The notes beneath the pieces were generated by a model, which did not search any database, was not told the origin of the DNA, and saw only the letters and a program-made list of their open reading frames with translations. From Loripinus fragilis (taxonomy: Eukaryota > Mollusca > Bivalvia > Lucinida > Lucinidae), in NCBI GenBank assembly GCA_964019695.1, contig OZ026517.1, positions 53,065,672 to 53,129,671 of the forward strand: a stretch of DNA of 64,000 nucleotides, written 5' to 3'. Positions 1 through 10,475 of the stretch are shown here, one piece after another. A program made the translations under genes and the position numbers. Each line of letters begins with the position of its first letter. Within the stretch, counting starts at the first letter, position 1.

Positions 1-2299
1 AGAAACAGTTATCCATTTTCTTAATTCACCAAAAAACCTTTATGAGGCAATTAAAATGAACGCCACTGACATTTATACATTATCATCCCAAAAAATATTT
101 TTCAAAATGATTTTAGGGAAAGTTTTAACTCCAAATTCATTCATTCACGAATTGCAAAGTACATGTAACATATTCATAACATCAAGTATTTGGATGATTA
201 ATTCATTTCTCATAATACATGTTCTTATACTAAAATTTGAATGAGTCCATTTTAACAACCTGATCATGCATGTAAAAATCAGATTTGGAATGGCAAATAG
301 TGTACATGCCAATCAGACTGCAGTCTGTTCTTTTTTTATGCTGTTTCCTTCGGTCTACCTGTCTGGATAATAAGGGTATTAAATGCATTTATTCATCCAT
401 TCAATTAAATAATTCACTGAATCTAAACCCAGAGAAACTTTTCTTTACTTTTAAAAGAAAAAACATGAGAAGGCATTTCTACTGTGAAAATGAGCTTTTT
501 GGGTTCTGATAAGCAAAAAAATAATCCTAAAATTGTGAATATTTTCTTATCTGCAGTATATATAATAAGTTTTGGCTGCTCAATAGAACCATCTCATTGA
601 GACAGTTCTTTTGAGTACACACAACATATGTTTTGGTTCAATAATAAGATTTTTTATTCAACACTGCCTCTTTTCTGGTGTCCAGTAAAGTAATATACTC
701 AATAGCATATTCGAAATGTATTCAAAGTGAAAACCTACCGATGTGAATATTTCATGAATGGAATGAGAATAATAAAGTCATTGCAAACCTTTTCTTCAGT
801 TTCTATTTATCTAAGTCAAAAACAGATTTGAACCTATACTTTATTTATACAGAACTCAGAACTTTTGTTTAATATGTTTATTTTCACCATTCTATATGTA
901 TTGATTGGTTGAAGCTATTATGACCCAGTCAATTTAATTTCAGTCATATAGAGCTGTTGGTATAACATATTGTGGGACTGCAAGAATTCAGTACAATTAC
1001 CATACCTACTCTAATAAGAGCACACATGAACTCTTTGGCCATCCTTAAAAAATTGTTTGCTGTCACCCGACTCATAATTTTCCAGGTGAGTAGGACTAGG
1101 TAGGTATTTTTTTAACCGATTTGTTAAAACGACATTAAAAATAGAGAAAAAAATGTCATAAATTAGAATAACAATAATTAATTTCCAAAACTGCCAAAAT
1201 GGTTTTGGGGTAATAGGTTGCTTTCACCTGTGACAGCAAAAACATATTCTTTTTAAGATGACCTTTCCATGCTAGTGGCGACCTTTCTATGCTAGTGACC
1301 ACTTTTGTCATCTCATGATAACCTCTGTAAACAGCTTGGACCAAGATCAGGACTGACAGAATGTTGCATGGGAGCACAGAGGCGCAGTGGTAGAAGAGGG
1401 GTTTCATGTTTATTTGAACAAATTTGAAAATGCCGTTTGTCAGTGATTTCTCGTTGTATTTGGTAATAATTGATTTCTATGGGTTAGTCTGATCTCTAGA
1501 AATACGCAGTCATCAAGAAAACAGTATTTTATCTTTATTTTCTGGTTTGAAACAGTCTCTAAAGATGAGTAGTCAAATTTTAAGCATTAAAAAAATGCTG
1601 TTTTAAACGAAATGTACTAAATCTTTCTCCAACAATTTCTAAAAAAATGTGAAGTTTTACTCTTGGAACCTTTTGTATATTGTACATAAATAATTATAGT
1701 ATGTTCTGGTAGAAAATAAAGCATTCCAGTTGAATATTTTCTTTTTTGAAGCAACTTGAACATCTAATTTTAGGGTTTACAGTTTTCATATCAACACTAA
1801 ATTGTATGCAAAATACTAAAATGCAATATTTGGCGATCAGTTTTATCTGTCATAGATACTTAAAATATCTAAAAAATTGATTCCGCTGTAAGATTTGAGA
1901 ATTTGCTTTTCAAATTTCTTACAAGACACATTTTATACATGAGATACCCATTTTGGCATTTTTATGGAAGAACTTATTAAGTCCAGTTGCCAAGCAAAAA
2001 CAGGCACGGATAGGCTGTTTCTCATTTGACTAATAGACTGAATGTTACTCTAAACCTAAAAGAAAATATCAAACTTAAATATGTATTTTCTAAGAAGATA
2101 TATCTGTTTTAGCTCTAAAAATCAGGAAAAGGGGGGTGGGGATGTATTTAGGGCCCCCGTGTTAGGACTATGCTTTAAATTGCCATCTTATCTATTTGGC
2201 AATATCAGGGACACGCTCGTTATGTATGAAAAAGCAACAGTTGTGTGTTTTACTTATATGCAATTGCAAAAATTGAATTCAAATCTGTTCAAATAAACA
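1..2299. other. A+T-rich stretch, no gene recognised
   Basis: No reading frame here has recognisable protein character and no paired splice sites around an open frame were found. The only structured item is an imperfect palindrome at 577-616 (annotated separately). Short homopolymer A and T runs are common. It could be intron or intergenic DNA; the sequence does not say which. Confidence 0.5.
577..616. repeat. Short palindromic repeat, copy 1
   Basis: The segment is an imperfect palindrome centred on TCTCATTGAGA, with arms CTCAATAGAACC and (reverse complement) CTCAAAAGAACT. A related palindrome with the same core, including GTGCTCAAAAGAACC, lies at 11716-11757. Two copies about 11 kb apart mark it as a dispersed repeat rather than a chance hairpin. 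Confidence 0.5.
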
Positions 2300-2450
2300 T
2301 GAAACAGGTCTCGTAGAATGCTTGACTTGAGACTGAGAGGCAGTGGATTCGAGTCACTGGGCTGTGTCCTTGAGCAAGACACATTTATCCTTGCTGAATA
2401 CTTGCATAAAATTGTTGACCGAGATGTAAAGAATCAAATCAAACAAGACA
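2300..2450 (+). mobile_element. tRNA-derived SINE, 5'-truncated
   Basis: The copy has a tRNA-like head (GAATGCTTGACTTGAGACTG), a B-box-like GGATTCGAGTC, then the central motif TGTCCTTGAGCAAGACAC, and ends in AAAGAATCAAATCAAACAAG. The copy at 62550-62757 on the - strand has the same order and the same tail, so the 3' end is defined by comparison. SINEs are transcribed by RNA polymerase III from the internal A and B boxes and are mobilised by LINE proteins. The A box is poor here. Confidence 0.65.
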
Positions 2451-2639
2451 AATTCGACGAATTTATATCCCCTGACGAAGGGTTATTTGAGAGAAACATG
2501 TAAATCACGAAACATAAATCCCATTTATCTAATGCTTAGTTCACCTTCAGTATCATTCAGATCATAACAAACGCATGTCAAGTATGTTTTAGTGCTTAGT
2601 TTAATAAATAGTATACTTACATCTGCACAATTTCAATAT

Positions 2640-3445
2640 CTGACATTTAAACCCAACCCCAGAGGTCAAGGGTGTGTGTAAACTCAAAGTGTTACCTTGC
2701 ATGCAGGTCTACACTTCCACTTTAATTTGATATGCAACATGACCACTTTTAGAAAAGAAAAAAATGACCTTTTGACCCCACCCCAGGGATCGTTGGTGTG
2801 TCTGTGGGCAAAATATTTGCTCCCATGTTGCTGCCAGCGTCGGCAGCTTTAATTTGAAATACATGTCCATATTCTGAAATAGTTTACTTTTAGCCTCGGC
2901 CCCACCCCCTAAGTCCACCCAACGGACTCGGACCCAGGTCTTCAAACTGAAATCCTGTTTGATGTTTCATATCTATTGATGCTCTGCCTGCATGCAAAAT
3001 TTCAGCAAAAAATATTAACAATTGCCTTAGGTATTGCGAATTTAAAATATTTGACCTTTGACCCCTTAGGTGGGGTCAAAGGGGGTGGGGAAAAACTTTG
3101 ACACTGCCATGCTTATCTACAGGCACTTGGAAATCATTGTCTATAGTGAGAAGTTATTAAATATAATAGTTTTGATGAAATGTGAAGATCATCACGCAAA
3201 ATAGCTAATATAGGTTTTGCCTTATAATTGCCTATACCAAAACAAGGGCAATAACTCAAGTGCTAAGGGGTCGATTTTGACCAAACTTATAGAATATCGA
3301 GAGTTCATGGTACTTACCATTTGAACCAAAAATGAATCAAATCTGACTAATAGGTACTGAGATATGGTTCCGGACAGACAAAAAGTGTGGACGGACGGAC
3401 GACGCCAAAACTATAACCCTCCGACTTCGTCGGGGGATAACAAAA
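2640..3445 (+). repeat. Dispersed repeat with GACCCC tracts and terminal hairpin
   Basis: The region carries several TTTGACCCC / GGGGTCAAAGG tracts at 2770-3080. It then has GGGCAATAACTCAAGTGCTA, a GACGGACGGACGACG run and the hairpin CTCCGACTTCGTCGGGGGA near 3420. I recognise this order from memory as a high-copy repeat of bivalve genomes, which is an inference rather than a search result. No protein is encoded; open frames across it are chance. Confidence 0.5.
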
Positions 3446-3485
3446 TGACAGAATGTTGCAACCAATCCAACAGCTTGGCAACCCC

Positions 3486-4234
3486 TTTTGGGTCAACAGT
3501 TATGTCTTCCAGGGAAGAGAACAGAACAGCCACTTTCAAGACAGACAGGAGGCTGCTTCACATGTGAAGGCTGATTGTAAGTGATTAAAACAAATTTTGG
3601 CTTCATCTTTTGTATCCATTTTAAGAAGCTCATTTTCTCTGAGTGAGGTGACCCCAAAAGGGTCTTTCTTAAGTGACTTGACAAGTGACAATTTTTTTTT
3701 TTACTTTTCATCCTTAAGAGAATCAGGATCAGAGCTGTCATTCTTGAGCATAAAAATATTAGAAAACATGTTCCAATGGGCATCTCTCAATACCTAAATT
3801 CTGTACATGTGCTCTGAACCATTTAAATAATAAATCTTGACATCAGGGTCCTTGGACAAACCAGCATAGGGGTAGAGCGTATGTTATTTCTTTACAAGCT
3901 GTTCAATTGTTGCATGGATACATAGCATTTTCAGTTTGGGTCATTTTTGATGGAATAAACCTTTCAACAGCGTATTGAACTTGACCCATATGACATTAAC
4001 TGACATACGAGAATGGTTTTCACATAGCTTTAAGTCCTTAAATTGGGTCATGAGGTCTTTGAGGCCAACCATATCTACACAGTAATAGAGATAACTCTTG
4101 CATGATTCCTGTTTTATCCCTTTTGCCTTAATGTCATATTCAACATACACAATATTGTTATCAGCAAATCGGGGCTTCCCCTTGACTCTATTCACATTAG
4201 CAAAGTACAGGTTAAAAGTTTTATCATTGGGCAT
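3486..4234 (-). pseudogene. LINE fragment: endonuclease end and start of reverse transcriptase
   Basis: Reading the - strand, 4234-3941 encodes a 97-aa open frame. It contains PRFADNNIVYVEYDIKAKG and, 60 residues on, VNVIWVKFNTLL, as in the end of the AP-type endonuclease of CR1/L2-like non-LTR elements (pattern D-x-x-I-V then a W..F linker). After stops, a second frame at about 3760-3560 gives GVTSLRENELLKMDTKDEAK followed by F-x-H-L-Q-S-A-F-T, the usual lead-in to the reverse transcriptase. The order and spacing fit one element with several stops and frameshifts. No finger or palm catalytic box is retained. The clade is uncertain. Confidence 0.6.
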
Positions 4235-4273
4235 TGGTAAATATCACTACTTGAGTCAGACAGTGCCCACATG

Positions 4274-4470
4274 ATATATATATATATAGTCTTCTCTTGT
4301 TTTTCTCTATATGCACAGTTTCGTTGCCCAATTATACTACAATACTCTGCTTTAAACTAGCATCCTCCATGTTAGGTATTTTTTAGAGAACTCACCGTCT
4401 TCCCTTGTTTTTCGCTATGCTCAGTTTCCTTGCCCTGGCAATGTCATCCGGCATCCACCTTCACATATTT
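4274..4470 (-). repeat. Two decayed partial copies of the 4738-4853 exon, with (AT)n
   Basis: On the - strand, 4396-4450 reads GCCAGGGCAAGGAAACTGAG and ends in a GACG/GTGAGT splice-donor-like junction. This matches the 3' half of the exon at 4738-4853. A second copy at about 4293-4335 is more degraded, and its donor is replaced by an (AT)n tract (4274-4290). Neither copy has an acceptor. They look like tandem duplications of an exon end that have decayed. Confidence 0.45.
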
Positions 4471-4529
4471 AACAAAACTTTACTTTATTTACCCTTTTGT
4501 ATTCTGGAAACTACTTAACTGGTACTTTG

Positions 4530-4596
4530 GCAAACAGTGAAGACCCAGATGAAATGCAGCACCATGCTGCATTTCATAAGGGTTTCCACTGTTTGC
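4530..4596. repeat. GCAAACAGTG hairpin repeat, copy 1
   Basis: The segment starts GCAAACAGTG and ends CACTGTTTGC. Its inner stem is GAAATGCAGC / GCTGCATTTC, so about 67 bases fold on themselves. The same outer arms occur in hairpins at about 49000-49060 and 53416-53474, where the inner stem is CCTGATGAG / CTCATCAGG. It is a recurrent fold-back module. Confidence 0.55.
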
Positions 4597-4737
4597 TATG
4601 ATTAAAACAACCTTCATTGACATAAATTTTAATACATCATAATTTAGACCCATACTGATTGTATCAATTATGGGAAATTCCATCAGAATACAAAGGGCTA
4701 ACTTTTCAGTTTCTCTGTAAAGTATTAGAAAACTTAC

Positions 4738-4853
4738 CGTCGTCTCTTATTTGTCTCTATGCTCAGCTTCCTTGCCCTGGCAATGGCATCATTCTTCCCA
4801 TGTTCTACAATACTCTTGATGCTTTCAACCTGCTGTCTCTCTATTGTACGATA
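4738..4853 (-). CDS. Internal exon of an unrecognised gene
   Basis: On the - strand a 116-nt block is preceded by a CTTAAC branch-point-like motif and an acceptor ending TTTAGCTCACAG. It is followed by the donor GTAAGT. Only one of three frames is open, giving 38 codons (starting YRTIERQQVESIKSIVEHG) plus two extra bases. The product is charged and helical-looking and ends in a basic run (RARKLSIETNKRR). I do not recognise the family. A short helical or coiled segment of a larger protein is all that can be said. Two decayed partial duplicates lie just downstream at 4274-4470. No flanking exon was identified, so the gene structure is unknown and the exon could belong to a pseudogene. Confidence 0.45.
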
Positions 4854-4943
4854 CTGTGAGCTAAAGCAATGTTAAGGAATAACACAAACATGAGAAAAAT
4901 ACAAATGTACATTCATATTCTAACCATTTTTATATGAAATTTT

Positions 4944-5060
4944 AACTTGCAGCTGTCTAGTCACGCTAGTGTCAAGCAGCTTACTACTGCCTGGGGAAGG
5001 CTGTTCCACATTCTGACGGTGCCTGGGAAGATGGACCTCTGGTAGGTGAAAGTTCTGGCA
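4944..5060 (-). pseudogene. LINE reverse transcriptase, C-terminal tail fragment
   Basis: The - strand translates to YARTFTYQRSIFPGTVRMWN followed by S-L-P-Q-A-V-V. This is the conserved carboxy end of many CR1/Jockey-like non-LTR proteins (pattern Y.FFPRTIR.WN.LP..VV). It is cut at 5060 by the inverted-repeat element at 5063-6383, and the expected upstream part does not resume beyond that element. Confidence 0.6.
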
Positions 5061-5062
5061 TA

Positions 5063-6383
5063 TGAGGGCTATTCAAATATGAATGCATGTAGCTTCATAA
5101 CTTTCTTCACATATATGCTACGACAAAATGGTAAGCGTTTCTATAAAGGAATGTATGTCACCGTTAAACTGGCACCAGACCTAAAGAAAAACACAGTATA
5201 CTTATCGAGTTATAGCCCTTGGAATAAGGGTCACGTTAGTATACTAACAAACTCAATGCTTTGAACATATGCCAGTGATAGATGAGCGTATAATTCTTCG
5301 ATAAACAGGTGAAGTTTCTTGAAATTTTTAAGGAAGTATCATCATATACTTATATAATGATTCTGTGAAGGTTGCGAAAATCTGACATGCCTTTGTTAAA
5401 TTACAACAAAGTGTTTTCACTAAAGTCTCCTTATGTTTGCAAATAAATGGTAAACAAAACATCACCTTGCAGTTTTCAGTTAAACTTATTACTAATATGC
5501 ACGAAGCAACATTTAAACCAGTTTTAACTCAAAGACAATATGTTGATCTCTCATACTGAGTTTTTGCTACAAATTATATATGGATAATGGGTAATTTTTA
5601 AACACTGAAAAGCATTTTTATTAAGTCACAAAATCCTAGAGTGAAGGGGTTATAGAATTTATTCTTAATTTTGTCTTCATACTATTGGGACTTTATTCTT
5701 AATTTGAACGTAAACTTTGAGTTTGACCACTATAGACGTAATTTACAATAAAATTACTTACCATGGTCTTGAGAAGTAGACTGATTGAACCTATTTTAAT
5801 TAATGTAAACACGTCATTAAGAAACAGAAAAAATGCTTGAAAATGATATAAAATATGATAACTCTGTAAATAGAGGATGGTGCGTTTTGAAAACTTCCTT
5901 ATGACATATTTAGCATGTTTTCAGAAAAATGCAAAGAAAAAGACACAGCGATTTTCAATATTACATCAACAGTAGATAACTCAAAATGACGTTGATCATA
6001 AAATTAATGACGTCAAAAATGTGCATGTTTACTTGAGATAGAAACAGTATTATATAAAGTTTTCCTACAAGCAACTTTTGGATAGTTACTTAGACTTGCA
6101 TCAAAAATTTGGTGTCATTTTGTCTCAAATTGACAAAGATATGACACTATATCCGCATAAGTACCAAAGCGTGTGTTGCAATTTGCTCCAGAAACACTTC
6201 AGTATACTAGAGCCGCCTTTATAAAAGGGTCTGTAACTCGAGAAAAATAGTGAGTGTTTCTTTATGTTTGGTGTCATTTTAAAGGTGAGAAAAAGTTCTT
6301 TCCATAAAGGTATGACATTTTGTCGTAGCATATACGTGAAGAAAGTTATGAAGCTACTTGCATTCATATTTGAACAGCCCTCG
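5063..6383. mobile_element. Mariner-like non-autonomous element with ~190-bp inverted repeats
   Basis: The left end GAGGGCTATTCAAATATGAA and the right end (reverse complement GAGGGCTGTTCAAATATGAA) are near-identical inverted repeats. Similarity continues about 190 bp inward, through GCTACGACAAAATG and AAACACTCACT-like sequence. TA dinucleotides flank both ends (5061-5062, 6384-6385), as for Tc1/mariner insertions. The 0.9-kb centre has no transposase-like frame, so mobility would depend on an element elsewhere. The 72- and 89-aa open frames at the two ends are the inverted repeats themselves. Confidence 0.75.
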
Positions 6384-6789
6384 TATGGTATCACAGCGCT
6401 ACAGATAGCGTCCGTAGCGTTATGTTCAGAAATCCAGAATCAACTTGTTGGACTGCTTATCAATGTTCAGTTGTGTCCCCTTAAAATGTCCTCCTTGAAG
6501 AACATGTGTTTTCAGATTAACATGTGCGCAGAGACTAATCTCTGGGAGTTTGCTATCAGTTTGGAACTTGTAATTTTGTGTGAATCAGTCAATGTAGAAA
6601 CTGAAAGTAGGAATTTCTTGGCTTTAAAAGCGCAGGGCGTTTACAGAATGGCAATAAAACAATCATCCCTGTTCCACTATTCTTGCCCACATGCATATAA
6701 ATAGGGACATCGCCACTTGGATTGGTGCATGATCAAACTGTAGATGAAGACAGCAATAATGTGACCTGTTTTAAATACAAGAATAAGTT

Positions 6790-7320
6790 TTCATAAAAAA
6801 TTTGGCTAAGCCAAAATTAATACATGTACAGATTGAAAATAGCTGGTACGGATCAAGTTTCATTTGGACCAGTACTGGTACTGATAGAGGTCAAAATTAT
6901 CTGGAGCACTGGACTGTATCAGGAACTTAATGTTATGGCCTCTAACTGATAGTGTTGGTGTCAGGTGGCTCCATGGAATATCCACAAGACTGTAGACAAT
7001 GTGACCTTTGCCTGGGCTCTTTGCTCCTGAAGGGTGTGCTACTGGAGCTCTTGCAACATAGGCGTGATGCTGCTGGTAGATCTACAATATGAAAAGACTA
7101 TGCAAGCTGCTCTACACTGCACCATCTCCAGTTTCCTTATGTTGTCGTCAGTGAACGGGTCCCAGACGACACTGGCATATTCCAGGATTGGCCGTACCGG
7201 GGTCTAGCTCCTTGGTCTTTCATGGGCACTGCTTTATGTTTCTCTGCAGAAATGCTCTGGTTTTGTTGACTTTTTTGGCTGTAGCATCAATATGTTTGTG
7301 CCAAATTAAGTCATTTTGTA
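6790..7320 (-). pseudogene. LINE reverse-transcriptase C-terminal region, frameshifted
   Basis: On the - strand, 7320-7230 gives NDLIWHKHIDATAKKVNKTR, then A-F-L-Q-R-N-I-K-Q-C-P. This is the thumb/connection region of CR1-type non-LTR elements (pattern DL.W..HI....KANKTLGFL.RNL). Homology continues in shifted frames through GPVH-like, AYVARAPV-like and RGHNIKFL-like segments to about 6850. Multiple frameshifts and stops make it dead. It is a different piece from the fragments at 3.5-5.1 kb and need not be the same insertion. Confidence 0.6.
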
Positions 7321-8484
7321 TTCATAAGGGTCGGGCTGACGTCATAGGCTCACAGCCGCTGCCGCCATATTGTTTCATCTGCGAGGTGAAAAACTCGGAG
7401 CAGCTTGGATTTAATCATATTTGGAAACTTTGATTGACAATATATCAAATCCAACAGAGAAAACCGACAAACAATGGGAATTTGCTGTAGGGAGCAACTT
7501 TTTTCTTAGATTCTTTTATGTGGTTTGTATGAGACCACATATCTTCTTTGCTTCTCTTTCACAAGATTCATTGTGTAGCAGTGTCTATTGAAAAAGACAA
7601 GTATATGACCCCTGCTCACAGTTTGAAAACTACAAGGTGATCACATAGTGCTCAATACCGCATATTGACCAGACCAGTGGTCATTACTGGTTTTAACCGG
7701 TCATTACTGGTTGATTGGTGGTCAATTGGTCGATTGAAAAAACTTTGTTGCTGTGAAGATACTTGGCATTATTTATCCCCCATTTTACTGAACTCTATAA
7801 AGACTAAAAGTAGTTTAATGTAAGATATTACACTAAGGTTTAACTGAAAATATGTTGTTGTTTTTTCAGTTGATTTTGCTTTTTTAAAAAAAAGTATGTA
7901 TAATTAATAAGCCGTAAAATAAACAAAAATGAAATGTCAATAGTTTTAGATCTTCAGTCCAAATCCTTACCACAACTTTCAAGTCAGACTAACAGTCTTG
8001 AACTTATTTTTCTATTAACCATTAATAAAAAGGGCAAATTCAAGTTATGAAAATAAATAAATTTCATAACTTGCTTTTTTCATAGAAATAAAAAAAAAAA
8101 ATCAAGAACTTATTTTAAGACGAGAGAAAGTAAAAAATAAATCGAAAACTTCCAATTGATCATCAAAGAGGTCATCTTGTACAAATAAAAGATGCTGTAA
8201 TAGTTAAAATTCAAATTGGTTTGGCTTCTTATCTGAATAGGCAAAGGTGTGAAAAATATAAAGAAAACACTTAATGTTGAACAATATATCAGATATATCA
8301 AGGAGTTATTTTTTACTTTAAATAACCTAGAACAAGCAAAACTGTCAAAATACCGGGCATGTCTCTCAGACTGAAGAAGGTGTGTCCAGTTTATAACACT
8401 TATCCAATCACTGAGCTTAAAATGTATTGACAAATTCAGTGGTATCTGTGTGTATATAGAGGTGTGAAAGTGTGGTCATTCAGC
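7321..8484. other. No gene; short GACCAGT repeat near 7660-7745
   Basis: Nothing coding is recognised. At 7660-7745 there is a cluster of ATTGACCAG, GGTCATTACTGG and TTTTAACCGGT units. A related cluster with TTTTAACCGGTTAAAACCG occurs at 15118-15215, so this is a small dispersed repeat. The rest is A+T-rich, with A runs near 8090. Confidence 0.4.
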
Positions 8485-8700
8485 TACAGTACAGTTGCCA
8501 GGAAGGTTCTATAAACCCTGTGTTTTGCAGGGATTTTTAATCCTTTTCATGGAAGAAAAACTAAAAACTCGCATGGATTTTGCGTGCGTCTCGCGTGAAC
8601 CTCGCACGAGTCCCGCGCGGTTTTTATTGCGAGTCGCGGGTATTTTCCACGAGACGCTCGCGGGTCATCACGCATGACACGGGAATTAGTTGCAGTTGCA
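8485..8700 (+). repeat. GC-rich CGCGAG repeat, left copy of an inverted pair
   Basis: The block contains TACAGTACAG, GGAAGGTTCTAT and a run of CTCGCATGGATTTTGCGTG, CTCGCGTGAACCTCGCAC, CGAGTCGCGGG and CGCTCGCGGG words. It is much richer in C+G than its surroundings. The copy at 14590-14835 is in opposite orientation, opening (reverse complement) with TACAGTAAGCCCGC and GAAGGTTCTATGAA. The pair brackets 5.9 kb of related repeats. Confidence 0.55.
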
Positions 8701-9269
8701 CCTCCAAGAACGATCTTATTCAACCCAACATAAAAATATCACTCGTGACAGGCGAGGAATATGCTTTATACATGTATGACTCACGTTCAATACGACAACC
8801 TGTAACATGCTTGAATGAATGAAAATATGAATAGAATCAGTCGTCTGAAAATGGCAAGCAAAATTGTAAAAACGCACGCAAAACAATGTCTATTTGTTGA
8901 TAACCTGCTTGACATTTTTTGGTCTTTCAATAAGTGGGAAATTAAATTCAGCACAGACTGACCAGTTTTCAGTCTGTGATCAGGGTCATTATATCAACTC
9001 ATTTAATAGCGTTACAAAGATCTACGAAAAGAGCTTACGTTTTCCTTGAGAGCATAAACAGCTTTCCCCTATGCAACTTCAAAAAGCGAAAGTAAACGTT
9101 TTCCTGGAAATTAAAGCTAAATATAAAGTAATTTATTCATGCCTCGCAAAGGTCTAGAAAAATGGCGGGAATGACGGCCGCATTTTGTATCTTTCTAACA
9201 TTTTTTTCCAAAATAAGAATGTATTCGCTCGCTCAACCTCTGAGAAAAAGCGCAGTCTCTTCACGGGCT

Positions 9270-9880
9270 GCCAACTTTGGACGAGTCCGCACAAAAATGT
9301 CTCGCCAGAGTCTTTACTTCTCTTATTCAAAACATAAGTAGATCACGCAATCGACGGTGGGTTTTGTTGCATGTGCGAGCAACAAAAACTCAGACGAGTC
9401 TGCGCACCTTAGCAGTCTCGCCAGAGCCATTCAAAACATAAGTGCATTTAGACGACATCGACACGCAATCAACGGTGTTTTTTATTGCATGTGCGAGCAA
9501 CCGGAAAGCTCAGACGAGTCGGCGCATTTGAGCAGTCTCGCCAGAACCTTTGCTACCCCCATTCAAAACATAAGTGCATTTAAAAGTCATAGACAGTTTA
9601 GACACGCAATCAATCGACTGCATGCGCGAGCAACGAAAGCTCAGACGAGTATGCGCATTTGAGCAGTCTCGCCAGAGCCTTTGCAACTCCCATTCAAAAC
9701 ATAAGTGCATTTAGAAGACAAAAACACACAATCGACGGCGGTTTTTATGGCCGTTTTGGTGCATGTTACGAATGCTCAGAGTCTGCGCATTACAGCAGTC
9801 TCGGCAGAGCCTCTGCCACGTCAGTACATTTAGGAGACGTAGACACGCAATTGTTTATTGCATTTCAGAACCATGAGAGC
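9270..9880 (+). repeat. Tandem repeat, about five ~115-135-bp units
   Basis: Units begin near 9279, 9398, 9512, 9646 and 9779. Each carries GACGAGTCTGCGCA, AGCAGTCTCGCCAGAGCC, CATTCAAAACATAAGTGCAT and GACACGCAATCGACGG in order. Spacing is irregular because of small indels. Overlapping open frames run through the array on both strands, but they simply re-read the repeat. It is not a CRISPR: units are long and diverged, and there are no short unique spacers. Confidence 0.7.
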
Positions 9881-10168
9881 ACAGGTTTCCATTGGAATAA
9901 GTAAACGGACCCCATCCCCTCAAGGAAAAAGTTTGATCTACCCTGAATAAAGTTGACCCCCCTCCCTCTGGAACTTTGATCAGTATTGTTTTCCTTGAAA
10001 TTGGATCCCTCTGTAAAATAGTTAGACTAAAAAAAGTCAATTTTTTGTCAGTATGTCCCGGACCCCCACCCCCTGACGATAATTCCTGGATCCGCCCACC
10101 AATGTGATCTGAGTCTAACTGTTCCTACATGTACTTCATTTCGTCGCCCCCCAAAAAAAGCTATCTTC

Positions 10169-10475
10169 TCATGCGCGGATCCAGAAGGGTCAAACTTTGA
10201 GGGGTTTTTTTTTTTGTTTTGATTTTTTAGTTGTTGAGAGGAGAGAGGATCCAAATACCACAACATGCGGACCAACATCGGCCCGCCAGCGAAACGCCAT
10301 TTAAATGGCGTTTCGCGTGCGTGCCGCTAGTGGCCCAACATTTAATGCTGGCTTGGTAGCCTTGTGCTTTTTCAGGGGATCCGGACCACTATTGCTATGA
10401 AACCCTATATTTCTGTGATTTTTCATGGGGGTCCGGACCACCTACTCCCCCCCCCCCCTCTGGATCCGCACATGC
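10169..10475. mobile_element. MITE with GCGGATCCAGA termini, copy A
   Basis: The left end is CATGCGCGGATCCAGAAGGG. The right end is CCTCTGGATCCGCACATG, the inverted partner. Near the centre is the palindrome AACGCCATTTAAATGGCGTT flanked by GGCCCGCCAGCGA. The copy at 38794-39084 has the same termini, centre and order, so the ends are well defined. Partial or related members are at 33890-34085 and 21995-22492. No protein is encoded. Confidence 0.75.

Noticed and set aside
6264..6704. 146-aa open frame on the + strand
   Set aside because: Its first ~40 residues are the right inverted repeat of the 5063-6383 element, and the rest has no family character or splice support. It spans an element boundary and is a chance frame.
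9270..9880. CRISPR-like repeat array
   Set aside because: Units are over 100 bp, diverged and contiguous without unique spacers. The genome is eukaryotic.
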